Shown here: positions 13,701 through 27,009 of the stretch, in pieces
How the letters are laid out: each line of letters begins with the position of its first letter
Position numbering within the stretch: position 1 is the stretch's first letter
From: Planococcus citri
Taxonomy: Eukaryota > Arthropoda > Insecta > Hemiptera > Pseudococcidae
Assembly: GCF_950023065.1 (NCBI RefSeq)
Contig: NC_088678.1
Location: forward strand, 84,105,590-84,169,589
Reading direction: 5' to 3'
DNA: 64,000 bases
Notes under the pieces: generated by a model
Seen by the model: only the letters and a program-made list of their open reading frames with translations
The model's database searches: none
Told to the model about the DNA's origin: nothing
Translations under genes and position numbers: made by a program

Positions 13701-15012
13701 CATCCGAATTGATAGGGCCCAAAACTGAAACAGACGAACCAATCAACGTTGCGGTTTAAGGTAGGTAGGTAATATACCCGTATACTATAGGATAGGCTTA
13801 GGAGAGCGATAGTACTCACTGTAGTTATAGCCGACGGTTTGATGAGTTTTACTGGCGATTCCTTCGACGAACAGCTTATTCATCAGTTCGTTGTCGCATT
13901 CTGTATTAGCGAAACAAGTCGAATCGGTATTCCAATAAACGGTCAGGCCTTCCATGACCATTATCTGTACAAGGTAAACAGCGAAAAAGCGGCAAATAAA
14001 CGTACGTCTACGTATGTCTATGTACCGTGTCGTAGCGGCAACCGCAAAAACAACGTTTACAAGCTCACCTTATAAAACAACGGCGATTCGTTTTCCGGTA
14101 CTACGTAGTTTTCGCAACACTCGTTGGTGGTGTAAATTTTCAAAGTATGCAGCGAAATGCCGATGGAGAACGGACTTTCCGGCTTTGTGACGCGATCTTC
14201 GTACCGTACGTGAATATCGCCGATGAATATTTGAACGTTTTTTATGATCTGCGCGGCTAATTTCTCCACAAAAGTGTCGTTCGCTTGCTGATTACCTATT
14301 GATTGAAAAAAAGAAGAAGAAGCGATGCATTTTCACCGGCTACCTTCCTCGTCTACAACGTAACACTATCGCAGCGTACCTTTTTCTTTTTCCTTTTCCT
14401 TTTTTTTCGCTTCTTCTACTTTGCTCAACATTGCCTGTTTGGCTTCTTGCCGAAATTTTTCTTCCTTTTCCGCGTCATACGTGATGTCTTGAATGGGATT
14501 CACGAGCAGAAATAAATTCTCGACGAAAACTTCGACCGGCGCTGTGTAAATATTCTTCCAAGGAATTTTCAAAACCAGTTTTCCTACGATTGCAAATCAT
14601 TTGATTATATGTGCAAACCAAACGAAAACACACGAGTAGCCACGCCGCGCCGGTAAGGTTCGCCGCGGTAAACAACTGGCCGTTGTTGGCCGAAAAAATT
14701 AGCATTTCGTACGTCTACGTACCCAGATGACCGTAAACAGTTTTCACCGGTAAATTTAAATCGTCCAACGCGCTAGGCTTTAAAGATAAATTCTTCAACG
14801 AAACGTCGCCTGTGTGGGTGAAGAGTGAAGAATAAGAAAAAACACATTAACACGTTCTCGATTATTATCGAGTAGCTACGTTCTGTTTTTTTCCCCCTAA
14901 TAATCGACTCACCTCCCCAGATTCCGATTTTCAATTGAGACCGGTCCAGGTTTTCAACGTAATCTCCCAAAAACTTGTTGAGAATATCAACCACAATCGA
15001 TTCGAACACCAT
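1..15012 (-). CDS. Vps13: Vps13 (VPS13A/C-type bridge-like lipid-transfer protein), 52 exons, 3' end outside window
   Basis: VPS13 proteins are rod-like lipid-transfer proteins at membrane contact sites. The start is the ATG at 15012-15010: MVFESIVVDILNKFLGDYVE, the family N-terminus (chorein domain). About 3,267 residues are encoded here; the end, with the ATG_C/PH region, is missing. The VAB/SHR-binding region lies at about residues 2260-2925. The C-terminal VPS13 core includes SPLKIHVSFSL (exons 50-51) and LDVLGNPFGL (last exon). Exons (complement, 5' to 3'): 15012-14913, 14809-14723, 14583-14380, 14295-14069, 13964-13820, 13724-13611, 13468-13342, 13224-12996, 12897-12756, 12653-12377, 12290-12009, 11917-11765, 11669-11492, 11391-11136, 11071-10748, 10648-10416, 10317-9936, 9824-9571, 9474-9307, 9212-9078, 9012-8837, 8729-8588, 8493-8355, 8260-8049, 7975-7678, 7605-7445, 7349-7203, 7121-6996, 6875-6773, 6666-6520, 6398-6142, 6029-5883, 5755-5606, 5477-5190, 5078-4806, 4722-4561, 4514-4327, 4247-4136, 4062-3838, 3723-3508, 3375-3172, 3076-2906, 2853-2704, 2612-2440, 2301-2163, 2059-1809, 1709-1508, 1442-1208, 1125-941, 612-511, 407-277, 173-1. 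Frame is continuous throughout. Alanine-rich and acidic inserts make it longer than a typical VPS13A (about 3,170 aa). A few donors (13342, 8049, 2440) are weak and could be misplaced. Confidence 0.95.
6888..6921. repeat. Homopolymer A run (34) in a Vps13 intron
   Basis: Thirty-four consecutive A on the plus strand, hence a T-run in the Vps13 pre-mRNA, just downstream of the exon ending at 6996 and upstream of the acceptor at 6876. It may serve as a very strong polypyrimidine tract. Its length in the assembly may be unreliable. Confidence 0.9.
13496..13511. repeat. Homopolymer G run (16) in a Vps13 intron
   Basis: Sixteen consecutive G on the plus strand (C-run in the pre-mRNA), close to the acceptor of the exon ending at 13468. 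Prone to assembly length errors. Confidence 0.9.
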
Positions 15013-16810
15013 CTTCGATTATCAATTCGAACAGATTTCATACACTTATTTCGCAAACCGCGTCGAGCGTCGATCCGTAGGTGAAAATAGGACCATAGGT
15101 AGAGAGGTACTTTCAGTTCGACTCCGCCAGGAATGAACGCAAACACTGCAACATGTAAATCAGATAATCGTTACCCGTCCGACATTGCAAACATGGCGAT
15201 TATTACGTAATCTCACAATTTTCACGCAAAAATAGTTGTACCTACGCTAGCGGCGGCGAAAATTTCGCACAATCTTAGTACTAGAGTTACTTGAAGTTGA
15301 ACTACGTCAACGTACTCTACGAAACAATCTGTTCATCTTCTTACAAAACAATTAACATTCAAAATCGAAATAACTACCTACTACTGCGATAGTTTACTTT
15401 GGAGAAAAATATATTTGACAAGTAAATTTCGAAAAAAAAAACTGAAACGTAATTTCCATTTAGCGAAACAAATAAAAAATATGTTTAGCCATAAAAAAAA
15501 TCAGAAATAGTGATAACGAGAACGGCTGATTAGCTATTTTTGATCATTTGATTTGATTACAAACGTCCTCTGAACGTAACGAAACGTTGCGCCCACACAA
15601 ATCACAAGGTCACGGGTCACGCAATCCTATCACCGTGGCCCGTTACGAACACCGTGCTATTTTGTTGCGTTACGGGGTTACGGCTACGAGCTCACGAATC
15701 ACGTTTAAGCAGCATCGGTCAAACGGTACGGTACGGTACGGTTACGTTACGCGTACTGTTGATGCAACGAATTACGATATCTATTTTGCCAATTTGCCAT
15801 CCGGTAATTTCAAATTTGAAATTGAATTCAACGTTCCAATTTTCAACCTTCTTACGAAGCAATTCACTTTTATTTCATCTTTCAAATGGTCGTCTCGCAA
15901 CTACAGTCTCCAACGATTTCACAATCAACCATCGCTCCTCCAAATCCATTTTGCAACGCAAATATCTACGAGAATTCACACTTTCAAGTTGCGCGCGAAA
16001 GTGAATGTGACAGAGTGATGGCGACCAACGAAATTTCATCCCTAACAGCGGTGATACGATGATCACTTCTAACTCCTAACCATTCGGCATCGGCAATCAG
16101 CATTCGTTGTCAGCTGCTCGTTCGTCTCAAAAACTTTCGTTCTTGTTCGAGCCGAGTTGTCTGAAATCTTCATATCTACATACCTACCAACTAAAGTTAA
16201 AATGTAGATAGTATTGTCGCACAATGCAAAATTCGGAAAGGAACTTTCGAGTACCTATTCTTCATTTTCCATACTCGCTCGTTTTCAGCGTAACTCCGTA
16301 TCAGTCGCATATTTTTGCGTTTGACGAATTCGTGAAAATTAAAAAGTAGAAACAGAAAAAAACGCTTTTTGAAAACAGAATTCGAAGACGATTCCAGCAA
16401 GTGGAATAGAATGAGGTGTAGCCCAGTTCCACGTATAGCCTATGCCTAAACTACAATCGACTTGAATTAATAATACGCCGTTACAACGAATCATTTTTAA
16501 TAATAGGTATAAGTTGACAAGATTCCATCACTTGACCAAATTCACTTCTCACTTCGTGCTTTCAAGTTGCATTCACTAAACACTCTTAAAATTTTCTCAT
16601 TTCGATCTGTTTTCTCGGAGACAAAGAAAAACACACGTTACCGAATTCCTCCGGTGTCTTTCGTGGTTTCAATTTATACATTCGCAACGTTACTCGTATT
16701 ATTTGTTTTCATTTCGATAGTTACGAGTACTTTTGTAAACTCTAATCGGGCATCGGGCATCGGGCATAGATACGAAAAGTGAGGTCTATAACGCGGACAC
16801 GTCTCGACGA
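15013..16810. other. Vps13-GTPBP3 intergenic region
   Basis: Both neighbours are on the minus strand, so this holds the Vps13 5' leader/promoter and the GTPBP3 3' region. The leader just upstream of the Vps13 ATG is open back to an acceptor-like site near 15148. AT-rich stretches occur at 15360-15560, and a CGGTA repeat at 15725-15742. Open frames of up to 143 codons (15587-16018) have no recognisable protein features and I do not call them genes. Confidence 0.6.
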
Positions 16811-19195
16811 TCATTTACCAACGCAGAAATTCTTAAAAATCGTATCCAATATCTCTTCGGTGGCCACGGTACCAGTTATCATACCTAAATTTTTGGCAGC
16901 GGATCGAAGTTCTTCGGCGGCGAATAGGACATTTTCTTCGGTCGCGGCCTTCAGTAATGCTAAAAATCTATCGATGTGACGCACGCTTTGCTGCAAATGA
17001 TGTCGATGACGCGCTCTCGTACACGACGGATTTGTTTTGTCCGGCATTCCGCATCTGCGTTCGAAACAAAAAGTCCCAAGTTGAATCGAGTGAAGAGCGT
17101 AAAGCGAAAGCCGCGTTCGGCGTTTCTTATTCGATTAATACTTAATTCTACTCGTAATTCGAATCAACTTACAACTGATGAAATTGCAGGCACATTTTAT
17201 CTAATAAATCCGCGATTCCTTCTTCGGTTTGGCACGAAATTAACACCAACTGCGGACAGTGCGGGGCGATTTCGCGAAAAATTCGTTTTTGCGATTCGTT
17301 CAACAGATCCGATTTGTTGAATACTATTAAAGATCGAGCAACGTCCGCCAATTTATCCACGTCCATTCGTTTCTTGTACGCGTCGCAATAGGACACCAGT
17401 CGATCGCGAATAGCGATCCCGATCCCGCTATCGACGCCAGACGCTTCCATCTCCGCAACAGCGTCACGCGCGTCAATAACGAGCAATAGCAAATCGGCTA
17501 GTCCAGCTTCCGCTATACTACGACGTATTCCTTCCTTCTCGACGATATTTGTGACGCCTTGCTTTCGTATACCCGCCGTATCCGCAATTACCACCGGGTA
17601 ACCGTTGATGTTGATCGAACTTTCGATCACGTCTCTAGTTGTACCCGCTAATTCGGTAACGATGGCCGCCGGTTTCTGGCCTGCGAAAATCCAAAATACC
17701 AAACCAATATATTTCGCCTAGTCGAAATTTAAAGCTACGAGTAAAAGAATAGGCGCGTATAACCGTACAAAATACGTTCAGTAAACTGCTCTTGCCGACA
17801 TTCGGAGAACCAATAATAACAGTTTTGATGCCGTCTCGCAAAATTTCACCTTTTCTAAAATCGCTTAAATGTTTCTAAAAAAACAAACAAACAAACAAAC
17901 AAAAACAAGAGAGATGGTAAAAAAAAAAGGTGCGTTTTCTCGCTAACAAGTAAACAATACAACTCACTCGCATGGAAATGGTCAATTCTTCGAGTCGATT
18001 TTGTACCACGTTTAAAATGTTTTCTTCGATGTTCTCGTCTTCGCTAAAGTCTATATAGGCTTCGACATGAGCTAAGCTCTGCGCAGGAGAGAGATACGCG
18101 CAATGTAGGATATACGTGTACACAGTGTACGTAGAAGTACTACGTAGATACGTATGAACTTACTAATAAAATGGTATATGCGGCACTAATTAGTAACTAG
18201 CAGTTACGATTAACCAACACTCACTTGTAAAAGCATCGCGCGCCAGTCGAGATAAATCTTCTTCAGCGAACCTTCCATCTGATATAGAGCTTGCTTTCTT
18301 TGCATTTCAGTTTCGGCATCGATCAGATCAGACAAACCTTCTACTTCGGTGAGGTCAAATTTGTTCGCGTAAAACGCACGCTTCGTAAATTCGCCTAATA
18401 AAATGGTGTAAGTAAGGTTAGGTTTAGGTACGCATAAAAAAAAAAAACAACAACAACAACAACAAATCGTACGAGGGAAAACGCAAGAGTGTCTAGTCTG
18501 TATCTACCTGGCTCAGCTGGCCTGAAATTCTTCAGTTTCGATAAAGCCAGCAAAATGGCTCGGATGACCGCTTTACTGCCGTGCACGTGCAATTCGCATA
18601 CGTCTTCGCCGGTGAAACTTCTAGGACCTAGAACCGGCGCGGCGCATTAGACGCCGAACGAAATGAGACACTCGCCAAGAAATATAGCGTCCACGCCACC
18701 AATGGCCAATGGGCAATGGGCAATGGGCATACACTACCGGGAAACCATAACACGATTCCTTTATCCAGCGGTTCCGCAGTGACAGGATCGTATATAGTTT
18801 TCAACTTTGCCATTTTCGGAGCTGGTACACCAGCGGATTTTGTCATTCTCGTAATGACCGACGAACATTGCTTCCCAGATACCCGAATCACAGCGACTCC
18901 GCTTTTTCCCGATCCTGAACAACGAACACACGCTCAAAATTGAATCGCTACACTACAGAAAATTGCGCGTGAAATTCACAACCATACAACCATACAGCAG
19001 CAGGTTGGTGCTAGTAAGGTGCTCAGCTGCTTACTGCTTACTGCTGACTACTGCTAAGTGCTAATAGAAAAACCTACCGGATGAAACCGCGTAAATTGTC
19101 GAATAGTAACGATGAAAAATGTATTTCTTATCGAAAAATGCGCGGGCGCGATTGTTTTTTTGACTCGAATGAAGGAAATGCAAAAACCTCATCAT
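16811..19195 (-). CDS. GTPBP3: GTPBP3 / MnmE-type mitochondrial tRNA-modifying GTPase, 8 exons, 517 aa
   Basis: Homologue of MnmE/Mss1/GTPBP3, which with MTO1 (MnmG) makes the 5-substituted uridine at the wobble position of certain mitochondrial tRNAs. Exons (complement): 19195-19078, 18914-18738, 18627-18508, 18394-18225, 18078-17968, 17874-17769, 17680-17173, 17054-16811; the total is exactly 518 codons. The first ~35 residues are Arg/Lys/aromatic-rich and nearly acid-free, consistent with a mitochondrial presequence. The folate-binding TrmE N-domain follows (GVAVIRVSG, WFPGPRSFTGEDV). The G domain has G1 GSPNVGKSS (about residue 255), TTRDV, DTAG (about 301) and NKSD (about 389). The C-terminus is FCVGK, the family CxGK end with the catalytic Cys at 514. 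All key motifs are present, so it looks functional. Two adjacent ATGs open the frame; I chose the upstream one. Confidence 0.96.
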
Positions 19196-22100
19196 CTTGG
19201 CCGCGCAGAAATCTGAAAAGTTGTAAATTAATTAAGCTTGTAATACTAATATTCAAATCGTAGTCGCAGTCGGGTCGGCGGACTTGAGTAGCGAGTGCTG
19301 AATGATACCGACTGACAAGCGAACAAAACAAAAACACGCATGCGATATGATAAGACGGAACCAAATTCTCCCAATCAGTTATCAGCTTTCCGTTTCCGTT
19401 CCAAGCACACGAGCAACACGTCGACACGATAACACGAAAGGTGGAAAAGGTACTGTTAACGTTTAACGAAAACGAAACTGAAAACGTGACCAGCTCGCGA
19501 TTCTCAAGAATCTGCTTTATTGAACAATTTTAGAATCGAGTTATTCGAATTTTTTAATAAATCAAAACTCCATTGTTGATTATACTTATTACAAAATCCA
19601 AACGTCTTCTTTCGTTACCTAACTGATAACAAAATCCCGAGTCCGTTTCAGAAATTCAGAATCTAATCTACTCGCGGACGCGGAGTAGATTCACAATCGT
19701 CATAAAAACGGATTCTAGAATCTAGATTCTTATGGAGAATCGGGAGAATCCGCGTTGAAACGAACACAGCAATGATTCATGATTCCGATTCCGAATGATC
19801 ATTGACGTTATACCTCTACCTCTAGTCTAGAGGTATAACGTCATTTTAGTTGGTCTTTGTAGGTAGGTAGGTAGGTAGGTACCACCACCACCAAGGCACC
19901 AAACCATCACAGCCGCCAAATCCAAAAACACCGGGATGACCATAGACTGCAGCGGAGTTGCTGGAAGCTGGAGTTTCGTCAGTCCGCCTCCGCCCGTCGG
20001 CCGTCAGTCCATTCGCGCTAGGTATCGATACCTACCTACATAAATAATAAACGATTGTGTCATCTTCTCTCTCTCCCATCACTAAAGTCTTATGAAAAAT
20101 AATCTAGAATGATCCGAATTAGAAAATAGAGATAGATAGATAGATTTATTGATTGTTTTTCGCGGACCAGCGTGAAGTCGCTATAACTCGCAAACAAACA
20201 ATATTACATACTTAGATCATATCAATTATGTCTTGAGCTAATTTAGGCCACTGAATTAGAAGAGAGAGAGTTGATGAAAATGAATGGACCAGTTGCTCCG
20301 CAGTTGACTTCTGACTATCGACTCTACACTCGTATTCGCAAGAAAACAGGGATACACTGGTTAATAAAAATTTTCATTTTCATTTTTTTTCTTGAAAATA
20401 AGTTTAATCTAAAATTAAATTTGCCTCTATTACCGGCATTCGTAGTGCATAATAGGCTAGATAGGTACCACTTATTATTACACCTGCTTACGGTAGATCC
20501 TTTTTAATATGGAAATTGAATCATTACCGTGGAGATTTTTATTCAAATAAACAAAATCGGCATCAGAGCTGAGAAGTAGCTAGGTACGTAGGTACTAAAA
20601 TTTTCACAAAAAAAACCACCAGATTAAGTTGTTATTCAAATTAAGTATTACTCGAGTTCGGTCAGGTATCGCCTGGATAAATTTTTCATAAGAAATCTAG
20701 GAGTACCTTAACTACCCCAATTCCGGAGATGAGAAAAGATAATACATATGTAGATGCGAGTAGGTACAACGAAACTGGGACACGGCATTTTTAAACCAAA
20801 ACGCAAACGCCAATGTTTGTTCACACTTCACAAGGACCAAGGTAAACGAGAAACTGAGAATCTACGGCGCGGCGCGGCGAGCAATTTGGAAAAACTACCT
20901 TACATCAAAAGTTAGAGAACTAATACTCGTACTTATTCGAGGATTTGCTAGATTCGCGATCGACGACATGTTTCGAGCATTTGAAATACCTACTGCCCAC
21001 CCACTCCACTCGTACTCTCGTACGTAGGTAAGCAATGCAAATACGAACGAGAGACATACTATGTATAGCTATAGCTCGTATATGCTAACACTGCAGAGTA
21101 AGAATGCGTATACTATAGGTACCCAGTACCCACTACCTAGTATGTACGTACATACGTACCTACCTACCTACCTACCTACCTACCTACGAGTACACATAAA
21201 TATTACATACAAAACAGAAAGCAGCCAAAATGAATCGAAAATTACGACGAGAAAAAATAAATTTCATCGATTTTTTTCACTTTTGAAAATGTGACGATGC
21301 GACATTATATGTAGCCGACTACGTGACTAGTGGCTCTGGCTACACCTAATAGGCCTAAACGTCTCGGTTGACCGCAAAATACGAGTAAGCACGAAAAAAG
21401 GGAAACTACGAGTAATTGTAGGTGGTTCACTTGGCTCAGTGGCTGTAAACGTACATATAGTGTATACGCGACGGTACCTACATATACGAGTAACTCTAGT
21501 AGGTCTAGGTACGCGTATCTTTTTCCAAATTGCGGTTCTCGATACGAGAACACCGACAAGCCGACGCGCGACGATCCGACGATGAAAACGAGCAATGTAA
21601 GAAAAATAGGTAGCCTAAAGAAAGAACCGAAGAAAGATGAGAAGAAAACTGAAGAGATGTTTGTTGATTTTGCCTTTTTTGGAAGAACACGGTGCGCCAG
21701 TGCGCCATAAACGAGAGTTTGGAGTTTGCCAGTGCTAAAACTGACTCCGAGTGTAGCTGTAGCTGTATAGCTGTTCATACGAGTATAAACGCCGCCGCCG
21801 CCGCCGCCGCCACCGCCGCGCCGCACTGCAGCTCGCCTTGCATCGCCGCGTTATGGCATGGCATGGCATGGCATAACGACAAACCGTTGATACTCGTACT
21901 TGATAGATCTAGGTAAGGTACTCTTACTCGTATGTGTATGTAGGCAGCTAGGCACATCGTGGATGATACTCCGTCCGCCCAACCACACCATTTCGATTTT
22001 CGAATGAGAAAAACGACGACGGATTGCGCATCTGTCTCAAACTGCAACTGCAACTGCACAGTGCACATTCGACGAGCGACGTAAGAAATGGCGTTATTCG

Positions 22101-25100
22101 TCAGTCGTCAGTCGTAGGTGCCATGTGCGAAGGTCGATCGTCGGATCGTCAATTTTTCAATTCACCTATACCTACCATAACCATAGGCCTACTAATCTGC
22201 GAGTTGCGCGATGCACTCGTCGTATTTCATGGAATCAACACTACAGCTATAGGTACACCGTATACCTAGACCTACAGCATTTATGGCATTTCAACTAAGT
22301 ACATAGACATACGAGTAATAACTAAGGTAGCACTGTGCCAAGTACCAACCACTTTAAGAATGATCATGTGCTTGCAGGCGGCTGGGTATCTGATTGATAC
22401 GACAGACAACGTGACAACGAGGTCGATACCTACGGGTAACTAGGTTACTACTCAGCTACTCAGCTTGTGCTGCTAGATCTACTCTTACTCGGGCAGGCCT
22501 ACGACTAAGACTACGAGTACATGTTTCGACTGCGCTAGCATTTACGCATGGCTATTGGCTATGTACATGTACGTATTTGTAGTATGTAGATGTAGCTATT
22601 GTAAAATAACGTACATATTCGTATAATACGATACGAGTATCATTAACTCTGGTTGTGGTAATTTCAAGTTGCTCGCACTCGTAGTCGTAGAATACGTACC
22701 ATACTCGTATGTATGTCTATGTATCAATTGTATGTACTTGGTACGGAAAGTAACGGTGGTTGGTGCTGGACATAACAGCGGAAGAAGGAAAGACGCGATA
22801 CGATGCGATGCGACAATATCTGGGACTGGGCGCAGCGTGAGCGTCTAATGCCGTTCACGGCTACAATCGCAAAAAGACAAAACTGCCACGAGCCACAGCT
22901 ACGTTAAATGGTTTAATCAAACCATACGATATTGTATACTCGCAGTCGTAGTCGTAGTCGTAGTCGTTGGTAATTCGTAATGAGAGCGACGACGCCGCGC
23001 CGCGCCGCGATGACATCGGCATTATACCAGTACCAAGTACCATGGATAGACAGCAGACACCTATGTATGGTGAAGACTACACAGCCAATTAAGCCTACCC
23101 TATTGAAATAACGAATGTGTAAGTTTACGCAGACCGTAGACCGCCTAGACAAGTAGACATGGAGGCGAACCTATATGCTCCGCGACCGGCGACCGGCGAC
23201 CGGCGACCCGCGACCACTGATGATATTGTGTAGGCGAAGTGAAGTGGGAGACGAGAATACGAACCTGTTATCAAACGATCTGCGATTGCAAAACCAATAT
23301 TCACGACGATCGTCCTTTTCGCAGTGGTTAATCGAGTATCGAGTATCGAGTCGAGTCATGAATCGAATACGCGCGTCGTTTGTCGCTTTTCCTTCACAAA
23401 ATACCTGCAACAAAATGAAATGAAAAACTAGTTTGAAAAATTATCGATCGATAAAACCAAAAAATTAAACAAACAGAAAAAGAAGTAAAAAATAGTAAAC
23501 TCGCTGCGGCTTTAGTGTAGTTTTTTTTTGTTTTTTTTTTTTTCGTTTTTTGAAAACTTCCTTCTTTTGGAAAAACGAAACGACAAAAACAACAGACAGG
23601 CATTTACTCCACAGATATTGCATTCAAAAAATAAAAAAAATAAAAAATAGAAAAATCGGTTTAAAAAAAAGTGAAAAAAAAAACGAACGGAGACAGAGAA
23701 AACGCCCTCTCACATGAAAGGAAAGAATCGAGACACCTGGCAAACTTAATTAAATACCCGCACGCCTACCTATAATAGCTTCCTGAAGTAAGTGTTTTGT
23801 CCATTATTTTCATAATGCTGAAAATTTATCCTAAAAAAAATACTCGTACGCGGCGTAATGTTTAAATTTTAACCAGAATCGGTATACATATACGTAGTTG
23901 ACTGCTAAGCGCTAACTGATAACGCATTGCTACCTCTCTCAACTCGTTATTACTACGGCTTGCTCGATCATTTTTCTGCATTATTTCGTACAGGCAAAGA
24001 CAGGCATGCGACGAGTAAATAATATACAATAGGTAAGGCACCCTATCATCGCCTTCACTTTAACAAATACCGCTGACCTACGTAAGTCGTAAACTACGTC
24101 GAGTACAGTAGGTACGAGTATTATGTACCTATGTACTCGTACCTATGTAGCCGTAGCGTAGCCTCTACGTGCGATACTGACCTATACCAAGCATACCAAA
24201 GCAACATGTCGCATGTCTATGTCTCTACATAGGGTCCTTTTCTTCAAAGCGCCCAAATTTTTACCACGTTTTCGAAATTGATCCGATTTTTTCGAATTTA
24301 ACCCGAAAAGGCGAAAAACAAAATAGTACGTACAAGCTTTAAACACCCCACATTGTTAAAAATGGAAAAGTTGCGTAAGAGCGTGAAAATGGAAACTTTT
24401 CAAATGAATCACGCAACCAAGTCCATCAGCCGTAATGCGCTAATGCCGCGTATGCAGTATGATCGATGCCCGAGTCATTTCTCTGCTCTACCAGCCCGCT
24501 TCCACAGGTTTTACCTATTTCACTTAATTTCATCGATGGCAAAATACGTATGTACGTAGATACTCGTATACGTAGGTACGGTTTGCATATCGCAGTCTTC
24601 GAGCGCAGGCAATGATCCGCTGCAACTCGATACGAATTGCGTAGATTTGTTGAATTTTCACGAGTAGGCCTATTTTGTACTCGTATTCATCGTGCTCGCT
24701 GTACCGATATTTTTACTCAAATTCGTTCCTCGTTCCGCCTTCCGCCTTCCGCAGTGGTTAGAAATCGTGGAAGCTACTCGTACCAACAAAAGTCCGTACC
24801 GGTACGTAGCTGTATAGACGTAAACAACACAGACTTACTGCATCCCCATTTACAAAAAGATAGGTAGTACAGTACATACGAGTAGATATAGGAATACCAA
24901 CAACTTTGGAAAGGTTTTCTCAAGTTTAGAACCAGGGCCAGGGCCAGGGCTAGGTCCACGTCCTGAGGGTCCTACAAGACGGCAACCAAAACAGTGGCCT
25001 GACGCCCGCGCCAGAGAAGGTACACTCGTCGTAGGCTTATTTTTGTTCCATACGACGCTACGCCCCTCCCCCCCCTCTAAATAGACAACATACCAGTTAG

Positions 25101-26988
25101 GCTCACACAGGTCTATTCTGGACCGCGTCCGCATCAACCTTTTTCAACCGCAAAAATAGTTACAAGCGGCCCCCACTGCACCGCACCCCACTGTCCCATT
25201 TGTGAATGTGAAATAGGTATGATGTACGTAGCAGAAAAGGAATACATTGATACAAAGTATCCTGAGCGGCAAAAATGGCGAAGAAATTAGAAAATGTAGA
25301 ATGGTTGGAGTTTTCAACGATTACGAGATAGGCAACCAATTATATACGTAGGTATACTGTTAAACTGTCGAGTCCAAGTACGGACGTTCGTATACCTACT
25401 TACTACAAATATGCATGTATCTATGTACAAATTGAACAATACTCGTAGTAGCAAAGTAAAAAGTCAAATTTTACATCATAAGCGAAGGCCTATTTACGTA
25501 GGTAAGTCTACATACGAGTATTTGAGTACGTTCGAGATATCGACGACCGTTTGAGACTTCCTCTGCAGAGAATCTTTTTTGTACAAAATTTTGGTCGCGG
25601 GTGCGGACTGCGGGTAGGTAATTTTTATGACGGTTGTGTGATGGCTTCAAACTGTGTCCATCATGGGGTCTTTGCACCGTATGCGGCGGCGGCGGCGACG
25701 GCGACGGCGGCGGCGGCGACGGCGACGGCGACGCCGGTAAAAAGTTATTAAATGTTGGGGCGGCGGGCACGAGGTCTTTTCAATGACGAATTTAACGCGC
25801 CGCAGATCGCTCCGTTCGCTTTCGCAATATGGCTCAGTGGTGCGAGTAGCTTAGCCAAATAAGGCAACTAATGAACGGCTTCGTCTTGACAACTTTGGTC
25901 AAATTGCATCGCGTCTTCCTACTATACACGTTCACGTTCACGTTCACGTAAACGTACTCGTACGCCACTACGCCAGTCCTCGATGTGTGCAAGTATTGTA
26001 CCAGCTATCTCTCTGCCTCTGCCTCTGCCTCTACCTCTACCTCCATCCATCGCGCCATGCAATATCTCTACGAGTACATAATACATACATATAGGTAGAG
26101 GTACGTAGTATACCTACAACCTAGGTACTCGTATACGCGTAGTATAGCGTTCGATGAGCGCAGCTCCGCCATCGCACCGATTCCACCGTCCGTCCACGCC
26201 AAAGACCGGTTCAAAAAAGTATTTTTAAACTTTTTTCGTCTTTGTCAACTCGACCATCTATAAGTACACGGACGCGGTACCGCTCAAGCTTTCATCTCCC
26301 TTCCTTCTTTCTTTCTTTCTTTCTTCCTTCCTCATCCTCGCCAAGTGCTTAACTGCTTATAATACGAGTATTAATGTTTACTAGCCACTTAGCGCGAGGG
26401 TCTACGCTATACGGGTGCACTACATTTGCGTAGGACTAGGACGCCATTCTTTCTATGTACTCGTTCATCTACGCTCTACGCTCTACGCTCTACGCTATAC
26501 CTACTCCTATCGTAGGTATACGAGTAGGGACGCGTGAATTTGCATATTCAGCAGGGCCAAGTGCAAAAGGTCGTCGACGAGTCTGCTTCTTCAGTAACAC
26601 GGTGCTCGAACAAACGACTCCAAATGCGAGTAATTCTGAATAAACCAATCGACGACTCCTTAACGTCAGCCCCTCTCCTTCTCAACAACTCTATACTCGT
26701 ATGTAGGTATTATGTAGAATACTACGTATGATTAAAACAATTATTGCAAAATTTTTTTCGAGCAACTCAAAAAGGATGAAAGGTGGTTTTGCAAAACCGC
26801 CCAAAATGAACTACGAGTATAGCTACTCGGCAACAGACTTTTTCCACGAAGCATGTATGGTACCATACCCAACCTGAAGAACGCAGTACGCAGCATAATC
26901 CTAACTCAACCTAACTTCATCCGTTACCCAGTGTCTAATAAATGCTGATTTCTTTAAAAGTTCGTTAATTTTGATTTTCTAATTTCAG
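19196..26988. other. 7.8-kb intergenic region, repeat-rich, no coding gene recognised
   Basis: Lies between the 5' end of GTPBP3 (-) and the first coding exon of the smoothelin-like gene (+), so it should contain both promoters and perhaps untranslated exons, none of which I can place. Contents: TAGG-type tetranucleotide runs (19858-19880, 21157-21186), GCC trinucleotides (21788-21820), GGCATGGCAT repeats (21855-21875), GGCGAC repeats (25683-25735), short CG-rich tandem words, and very many TACGAGTA/TACTCGTA words. Open frames here, up to 173 codons, are low-complexity and not convincing. Confidence 0.6.
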
Positions 26989-27009
26989 ATTTCAACCAGC
27001 GCAAACACG

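Noticed and set aside
15587..16018. 143-codon plus-strand frame between Vps13 and GTPBP3
   Set aside because: No recognisable features, a competing overlapping frame on the same strand, and position in a 3'/5' flank.
21157..21186. Telomeric repeat remnant
   Set aside because: The unit is the tetramer CCTA/TAGG, not the insect telomere pentamer TTAGG.
21305..21826. 173-codon open frame on the minus strand
   Set aside because: Starts in a glycine repeat from a GCC microsatellite and has no domain, splice context or compositional sign of coding.
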